Source: Hyphomicrobiales bacterium
GTDB lineage: Bacteria; Pseudomonadota; Alphaproteobacteria; Rhizobiales; TMED25
Direction: 5' to 3'
NCBI GenBank assembly: GCA_016780665.1
Contig: JADHLM010000003.1
Location: 1 to 33,080 of the forward strand
DNA: 33,080 nt
Part shown: piece after piece, positions 27,949 to 33,080 of the stretch
Position numbering within the stretch: the first letter of the stretch is position 1
How the letters are laid out: the number at the start of each line of letters is the position of its first letter
Program-made: the position numbers and the translations under genes
The notes under the pieces: generated by a model
Database searches by the model: none
What the model was told of the DNA's origin: nothing
Seen by the model: only the letters and a program-made list of their open reading frames with translations

Positions 27949-29010
27949 TTAACCTAAAATTTTTTTCATTAACTCAGCAGTATAATTTACCATAGGAATA
28001 ATACGCCCATAGTTCATTCTTGTTGGGCCGATCACCCCTAATACACCTATTACCTGTTTTTTCTCGTTCTGATAAGGCGCAACAACCATGGAAGATCCTG
28101 AAAGTGAGAATAATTTATTTTCAGATCCTATAAAGATTCTAACCCCTTCGGCTTTCTCTGCCATACCAAGTAATTGTATTATCTCTTTTTTGTCCTCTAG
28201 ATCTTGAAAAAGATGTTTTATCCTTTCTAAATCTTCACTTGCTTCAATATTGGATATTAGGTTTGATACACCTTTTACAATAAGTATTTTATCTTCTTTT
28301 TTATAATTCGAACTAGTCCAAGTTGCAAGCCCTTGAGTCAGCAGTGTTGCTGTTTCTCTGTCAAGTTCATTCTTCTTTTCTGAGAGATCAACTTCAATTC
28401 TTTTTATTGCCTCATTAAGTGTAAAGCCCCTCATATGATGGTTCAAATAATTTCCGGCAGCCGCAAGACTTGAAGCGGTTAATCCCTCTGAATTATCAAT
28501 TATTCTATTTTCAACATTTCCATCTTCATCAACCAGTATTACTAGAACTTTTGTTTTATCAAGTAAAACAAATTCAATGTGTTTAATATATTTAGCATCC
28601 TTATTTACCGATACTACTCCAGTATAATTTGTCAGACCTGATAGCATTTCGCTTGCTTTGGCAAGTGCATCCTCGATAGACATGTTATTTGCCATTGCCT
28701 GTTGTTTAATTACTGCTTGATCAACATCAGTCAAGCTTCCGATTTCCAACATAGCATCAACAAATAATCTCAAACCACCTTCAGTTGGAATTCTACCTGC
28801 GCTAATGTGAGGGGAATAAATTAATTCCAGTGACTCCAAATCATGCATTACGTTTCTAATTGAAGCAGCAGACAGATCAAATTGATCCATTTGAGATATA
28901 GTTCTAGATCCAATTGGAGAACCGGTATTTAAATATTCCTCAACTATTTTCTTAAATATTATTCTTGATCTATCATCTAGGTCTAAAAGATTTAATTTTC
29001 TATCAACCAT
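27949..29010 (-). CDS. hrcA: Heat-inducible transcriptional repressor HrcA
   Basis: IVEEYLNTGSPIGSRTISQ..LSAASIRNVMHDLESLELIYSPHISAGRIPTEGGLRLFVD; VIGPTRMNYGRIIPMV. Confidence 0.97.
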   Translation of the reverse strand: MVDRKLNLLDLDDRSRIIFKKIVEEYLNTGSPIGSRTISQMDQFDLSAASIRNVMHDLESLELIYSPHISAGRIPTEGGLRLFVDAMLEIGSLTDVDQAVIKQQAMANNMSIEDALAKASEMLSGLTNYTGVVSVNKDAKYIKHIEFVLLDKTKVLVILVDEDGNVENRIIDNSEGLTASSLAAAGNYLNHHMRGFTLNEAIKRIEVDLSEKKNELDRETATLLTQGLATWTSSNYKKEDKILIVKGVSNLISNIEASEDLERIKHLFQDLEDKKEIIQLLGMAEKAEGVRIFIGSENKLFSLSGSSMVVAPYQNEKKQVIGVLGVIGPTRMNYGRIIPMVNYTAELMKKILG

Positions 29011-29082
29011 ATAAATTGTTAATCTTTCTGTTTCGTTTAATAAATGTTATACATTATAAATATATTAAATAATAATACATAA

Positions 29083-29811
29083 ATGCAAGTGACTTTAATG
29101 CGAAGTTTTAAAAGAAAAAATACTGATTTACGTCCAATAAATCTTTCACCTAATTTTGTGAATAACGCTGATGGATCATGCATGATTGAAATTGGTAATA
29201 CTCGGGTTATTTGCACTGCGACAATTGATAGCAGAGCACCAATCTGGCTCAAAGGAAGTGGCAAGGGATGGGTCACAGCTGAATATGGGATGCTTCCAAG
29301 ATCTACTAACGACAGAATGCAAAGAGAGGCAAAATCTGGCAAACAATCAGGACGTACACAAGAAATACAAAGGCTTATTGGCAGGAGCTTAAGAGCATCT
29401 ATTGATCTTGATGGATTGGCAGAAAAACAGATCATAATTGATTGTGATGTTATTCAAGCAGACGGTGGAACCAGAACAGCTTCAATTACAGGGGGGTGGT
29501 TAGCATTGAAATTATGCATAGAAAAAATGCTTAAGATTGGAATTATTTCAAAAAATCCACTTAAAACGCAAGTCGCTGCAATATCCTGCGGTATAGTGAA
29601 TGGAGAAGTGCTCATGGACCTTGATTATGAGGAGGACTCAACAGCAGAAGTCGATGCAAATATCATTTTTACAAAAGAATTTGAACTAGTAGAAGTTCAG
29701 TCATCAAGCGAAGAAAAAACATTCTTAACTCAAGACCTTCTAATTATGTTAGACATGGTAAAAAATAAATCGACTGAAATTCTTCAGGCACAATTAAATG
29801 CAATAAAATAA
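29083..29811 (+). CDS. rph: Ribonuclease PH
   Basis: GSCMIEIGNTRVICTATID; GWVTAEYGMLPRSTNDRMQREAKSGKQSGRTQEIQRLIGRSLRA. Confidence 0.98.
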   Translation: MQVTLMRSFKRKNTDLRPINLSPNFVNNADGSCMIEIGNTRVICTATIDSRAPIWLKGSGKGWVTAEYGMLPRSTNDRMQREAKSGKQSGRTQEIQRLIGRSLRASIDLDGLAEKQIIIDCDVIQADGGTRTASITGGWLALKLCIEKMLKIGIISKNPLKTQVAAISCGIVNGEVLMDLDYEEDSTAEVDANIIFTKEFELVEVQSSSEEKTFLTQDLLIMLDMVKNKSTEILQAQLNAIK

Positions 29812-29813
29812 TT

Positions 29814-30449
29814 ATGCTTAGTTTTGATCAAAACAAATTATTAATCGCAAGTCATAATGAAGGAAAAATATCTGAATTCAGAGAGCTGTTAAATTTTAGT
29901 GACTTATGTATTGTTTCATCTAAAGAACTTGGGTTGATTGAGCCAATAGAGGATGGAAATACCTTTGAGGCTAATGCATTAATCAAAGCCAAGTCTGGCT
30001 GCGAACTGTCTGGCTTAACAACACTATCAGATGACTCAGGTTTAGCGGTGGATGCTCTCGGTGGAGATCCAGGTATTTATTCCGCGAGATGGGCAGGTCC
30101 AGATAAAGATTTTAATTATGCAATGAAAGAAGTTAATAGGCTACTTGAAGAAAAGAAGATTGCTGAAGAAAAAAGAACAGCGAGATTCATTTGTGCACTT
30201 TGTCTTTATAAGACAAATGGTGACTATTTGTTTTTTGTTGGAAAAGTTGAAGGTAAGATAGTATGGCCTCCAAGAGGTGATTATGGTTTTGGATATGATG
30301 CAATATTCAAACCAGATGATAGGTTTGAAACTTTTGGTGAGCTCACATCTACTGAAAAACATTCTTGGTCAAGAGAAAAAATAGGCTTATCGCACAGAGC
30401 TAGAGCATTTGATAAATTTATCAAATTTTTGATTAATGCAGAAAATTAA
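29814..30449 (+). CDS. rdgB: dITP/XTP pyrophosphatase (RdgB/HAM1)
   Basis: LLIASHNEGKISEFRELL; TLSDDSGLAVDALGGDPGIYSARWAG; GYDAIFKP; SHRARAF. Confidence 0.97.
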   Translation: MLSFDQNKLLIASHNEGKISEFRELLNFSDLCIVSSKELGLIEPIEDGNTFEANALIKAKSGCELSGLTTLSDDSGLAVDALGGDPGIYSARWAGPDKDFNYAMKEVNRLLEEKKIAEEKRTARFICALCLYKTNGDYLFFVGKVEGKIVWPPRGDYGFGYDAIFKPDDRFETFGELTSTEKHSWSREKIGLSHRARAFDKFIKFLINAEN

Positions 30450-30451
30450 AG

Positions 30452-31597
30452 ATGCCAAATTTTGGAATATATGTACATTGGCCATTCTGCCTCTCAAAAT
30501 GCCCTTATTGCGACTTCAATAGCCATGTCTCGAAACAGTCAATTGATCAGCTAAATTACCTCAGACTTCTAAAAAAAGAGCTCGACTCATACTCAGAAAT
30601 TATTGGAAATAAGATAATAGGCTCAATATTTTTCGGTGGCGGAACGCCATCTCTCATGGAACCAAATATAGTTGGTAACTTATTAGATTATATAAGTAAA
30701 CAATATAAAACCGAACAAGCTCTTGAAATTACACTTGAGGCTAATCCAACTAGTGTTGAACAAAATAAATTCATTGCATATTCGTCAGCAGGAATAAACC
30801 GAGTTTCAGTTGGTGTTCAGTCTTTAAACGATGTTGACCTAAAAAGATTGGGCAGAAATCATACTGCAAATGAAGCTATTAAGGCTATCGATATAGCATC
30901 TAACAATTTTGACTCAGTATCTATAGATTTAATATACTGTAGGCCTGATCAAAAAGAGACAGATTGGGAAAAAGAGCTTCACAAAGCGCTAAACTTATCT
31001 ACTCAACACCTGTCACTTTACCAACTAACTATCGAACCAAAGACAGTGTATGAAAAGTTATTCAAAGCTGGGAAATTAAAATTACCAGACGAATATACCT
31101 CAGCCAAACTATATCAAATGACAGAAGATATATGTGAAGAATTTGATTTACATAAATACGAAATTTCAAATTTTGCAAAAAATGGTCATCAATGTCACCA
31201 TAATCTGAATTATTGGCATAGCGGTGAGTGGGTTGGAATTGGTCCAGGTGCGCACTCCAGGATTTCAAAGAATATGAAAAGAACAGCAATAATTAATGAG
31301 TATGACCCACAAAAATGGTCAACTATGATAATTAAAAATGGAAATTCTGTGATTGAAGAAGAGATTTTAACAACCGAACAAAATTGTGATGAATACTTAT
31401 TAATGTCCATGAGAACCACGGAAGGAATGAAAATAAAAAGATATAATTCCTTAGGTGGAAAGCTCAATAAAGTTAAAGTTGATGAGTTTATTAATGATGG
31501 TTTTCTTGAAAAAAGTAACAATGGTGACAGTATAAATATTACTCGTAAAGGATCAATGTTAAGTGATATGATAATTGCAAATATAGCATCATTATGA
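30452..31597 (+). CDS. hemW: Radical SAM family heme chaperone HemW
   Basis: FGIYVHWPFCLSKCPYCDFNSHV (CxxxCxxC); FFGGGTPSLM; NRVSVGVQSLNDVDLKRLGRNHT. Confidence 0.96.
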   Translation: MPNFGIYVHWPFCLSKCPYCDFNSHVSKQSIDQLNYLRLLKKELDSYSEIIGNKIIGSIFFGGGTPSLMEPNIVGNLLDYISKQYKTEQALEITLEANPTSVEQNKFIAYSSAGINRVSVGVQSLNDVDLKRLGRNHTANEAIKAIDIASNNFDSVSIDLIYCRPDQKETDWEKELHKALNLSTQHLSLYQLTIEPKTVYEKLFKAGKLKLPDEYTSAKLYQMTEDICEEFDLHKYEISNFAKNGHQCHHNLNYWHSGEWVGIGPGAHSRISKNMKRTAIINEYDPQKWSTMIIKNGNSVIEEEILTTEQNCDEYLLMSMRTTEGMKIKRYNSLGGKLNKVKVDEFINDGFLEKSNNGDSINITRKGSMLSDMIIANIASL

Positions 31598-31604
31598 CAA
31601 AAAA

Positions 31605-32480
31605 ATGAAACACGAATATAAGAAAATGCAGGATAAAATCGAAGCAGGTTTATATTTAGTGGCAACCCCCATTGGAAATCTAGAAGATATTACTCTCAGG
31701 GCTTTACGTATTTTGAACTGTGTGGATAAAATTTATTGTGAAGATACAAGGGTAACAAAAAAATTATTAAATTATTATCAAATAGAAAAAAAATTATACA
31801 AATATAATGATTATAGCAATGAAGATGATAGAGAAATAATACTACAAGACATCATAAATGGGCTGAGCGTTGCAATATTATCCGATGCTGGAACGCCCCT
31901 CATTTCTGATCCAGGATATAAACTTGTAAGGGCATTAAGGGATAAGGATATTAATATTACTTCAATACCTGGTCCCTCAGCTTTAACTTCATCAGCGGTC
32001 GTATCTGGACTTCCTACAGATAAAATATATTTCATAGGCTTTTTGCCAAATAATATCACTAAAAGGAAAATTGAACTTGAAAAAGTAAAAACGCTGAATA
32101 CTACTGTTGTAATATTTGAGAGTTCAAAAAAATTATCAAAAATATTAGATGAAATTAAAAATATTTATGGAAATATTGATATCACTATTGTGAGAGAATT
32201 AACAAAAATTTTCGAGGAAATAATAAGCGCCAAAATTGAAGAAATAATCAAGATAAGTTCCGAAAATAAAATTAGAGGAGAGATTGTTGTTCTATTTAAC
32301 ACATCTCAATTTGATTATATTATTGATTATGATGTCGTTGAGACTGATATCAGAAAATTAATAAATGATTTGCCACTAAAACAAATTACAAATATCATTC
32401 ATACGAAACATAATCTACCAAAAAAAAAAATTTATGACCTTTGTCTTAAATTTAAAAAAACAATAAAAAATATTGGATAA
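31605..32480 (+). CDS. rsmI: 16S rRNA (cytidine(1402)-2'-O)-methyltransferase
   Basis: AGLYLVATPIGNLEDITLRALRIL; ILSDAGTPLISDPGYKLVRA; SIPGPSALTSSAVVSGLPTDKIYFIGFLP. Confidence 0.96.
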   Translation: MKHEYKKMQDKIEAGLYLVATPIGNLEDITLRALRILNCVDKIYCEDTRVTKKLLNYYQIEKKLYKYNDYSNEDDREIILQDIINGLSVAILSDAGTPLISDPGYKLVRALRDKDINITSIPGPSALTSSAVVSGLPTDKIYFIGFLPNNITKRKIELEKVKTLNTTVVIFESSKKLSKILDEIKNIYGNIDITIVRELTKIFEEIISAKIEEIIKISSENKIRGEIVVLFNTSQFDYIIDYDVVETDIRKLINDLPLKQITNIIHTKHNLPKKKIYDLCLKFKKTIKNIG

Positions 32481-32509
32481 CATCAAACATTAAAACATTG
32501 GTTATTAGC

Positions 32510-33080
32510 ATGAAAATTATTGTCCAAATGGATCCCATTGAAAAACTTAACCTTGAGGGAGATAGTACTTTTGCCCTTCTATATGAAGCACAAACCAGAG
32601 GGTATGAAATAGATTTTTATACTCCTAACATGTTGACATTAGAAGATGGAATCTTATTAGCCGAAGCTTATCAAATAAGTTTAAAAAATAACCCAAGTGA
32701 AATAATTAAATCAAATGGGGCAAAAAGTGTGCAACTCGATAAATATGATGTTGTTTTAATGAGACAAGATCCTCCATTTGATATGAATTATATTACCGCA
32801 ACACACTTATTGGAAACAGTTCAGGAAAGAGTACTTGTTCTAAATAACCCCTTCTACGTGAGAAATTGCCCTGAAAAAATTTTTGTGAATAATTATAAAA
32901 AATTTATGCCACCTACAATGATAACAAGAAATACTTCTGAAATTAATAGATTTAGAGATAGATATGATGAGATTATCATTAAACCTTTATATGGAAATGG
33001 TGGAGCGAGTGTTTTTTATTCCAATAAATCCGATAGAAATTTTAATTCAATAATTGAAAATTTTATGAATATAAGTAATG
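32510..33080 (+). CDS. gshB: Glutathione synthase, N-terminal part (runs off window)
   Basis: Translation MKIIVQMDPIEKLNLEGDSTFALLYEAQTRGYEIDFYTPNMLTLEDG...VLMRQDPPFDMNYITATHLLE...IIIKPLYGNGGASVF. Confidence 0.95.
   Translation, partial: MKIIVQMDPIEKLNLEGDSTFALLYEAQTRGYEIDFYTPNMLTLEDGILLAEAYQISLKNNPSEIIKSNGAKSVQLDKYDVVLMRQDPPFDMNYITATHLLETVQERVLVLNNPFYVRNCPEKIFVNNYKKFMPPTMITRNTSEINRFRDRYDEIIIKPLYGNGGASVFYSNKSDRNFNSIIENFMNISN

Overview
This is a 33 kb AT-rich chromosomal window whose gene content looks like a marine alphaproteobacterium (inference from gene content and the rph/rdgB/hemW vs hrcA/grpE divergon; no rRNA marker is present). The left part has a renalase-like FAD oxidoreductase (partial), pseudoazurin, nth, a secreted SNase-like nuclease and tRNA-Ala(GGC). 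It is followed by a sparse AT-rich stretch with an ORF interrupted by TGA, strong hairpins and a possible structured RNA, then a secreted coiled-coil protein with 33-bp Lys-rich repeats and a long-chain acyl-CoA synthetase. The centre is a run of minus-strand genes around a blue-type (Gln105) proteorhodopsin. These include LuxC-like and LuxE-like fatty-acid reductase components, an orphan 4-TM protein, a voltage-gated cation channel with a non-canonical pore motif (TLSSWET), CutA, a ceramidase-like CREST hydrolase, a glutaredoxin-like protein and a pirin, with DUF393 and an unlisted 42-aa DUF2256 protein downstream. The right-centre is an acyl-CoA catabolic cluster: aminotransferase, two-subunit CoA-transferase, CaiB/BaiF, enoyl-CoA hydratase, epimerase-like VOC, SMP-30 and an M24-fold protein that appears to have lost its metal ligands. 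The right end is housekeeping: gyrB, recF, grpE, hrcA, rph, rdgB, hemW, rsmI and gshB (partial). The best candidate for an undescribed system is the proteorhodopsin / LuxC-LuxE / membrane protein / voltage-gated channel neighbourhood.
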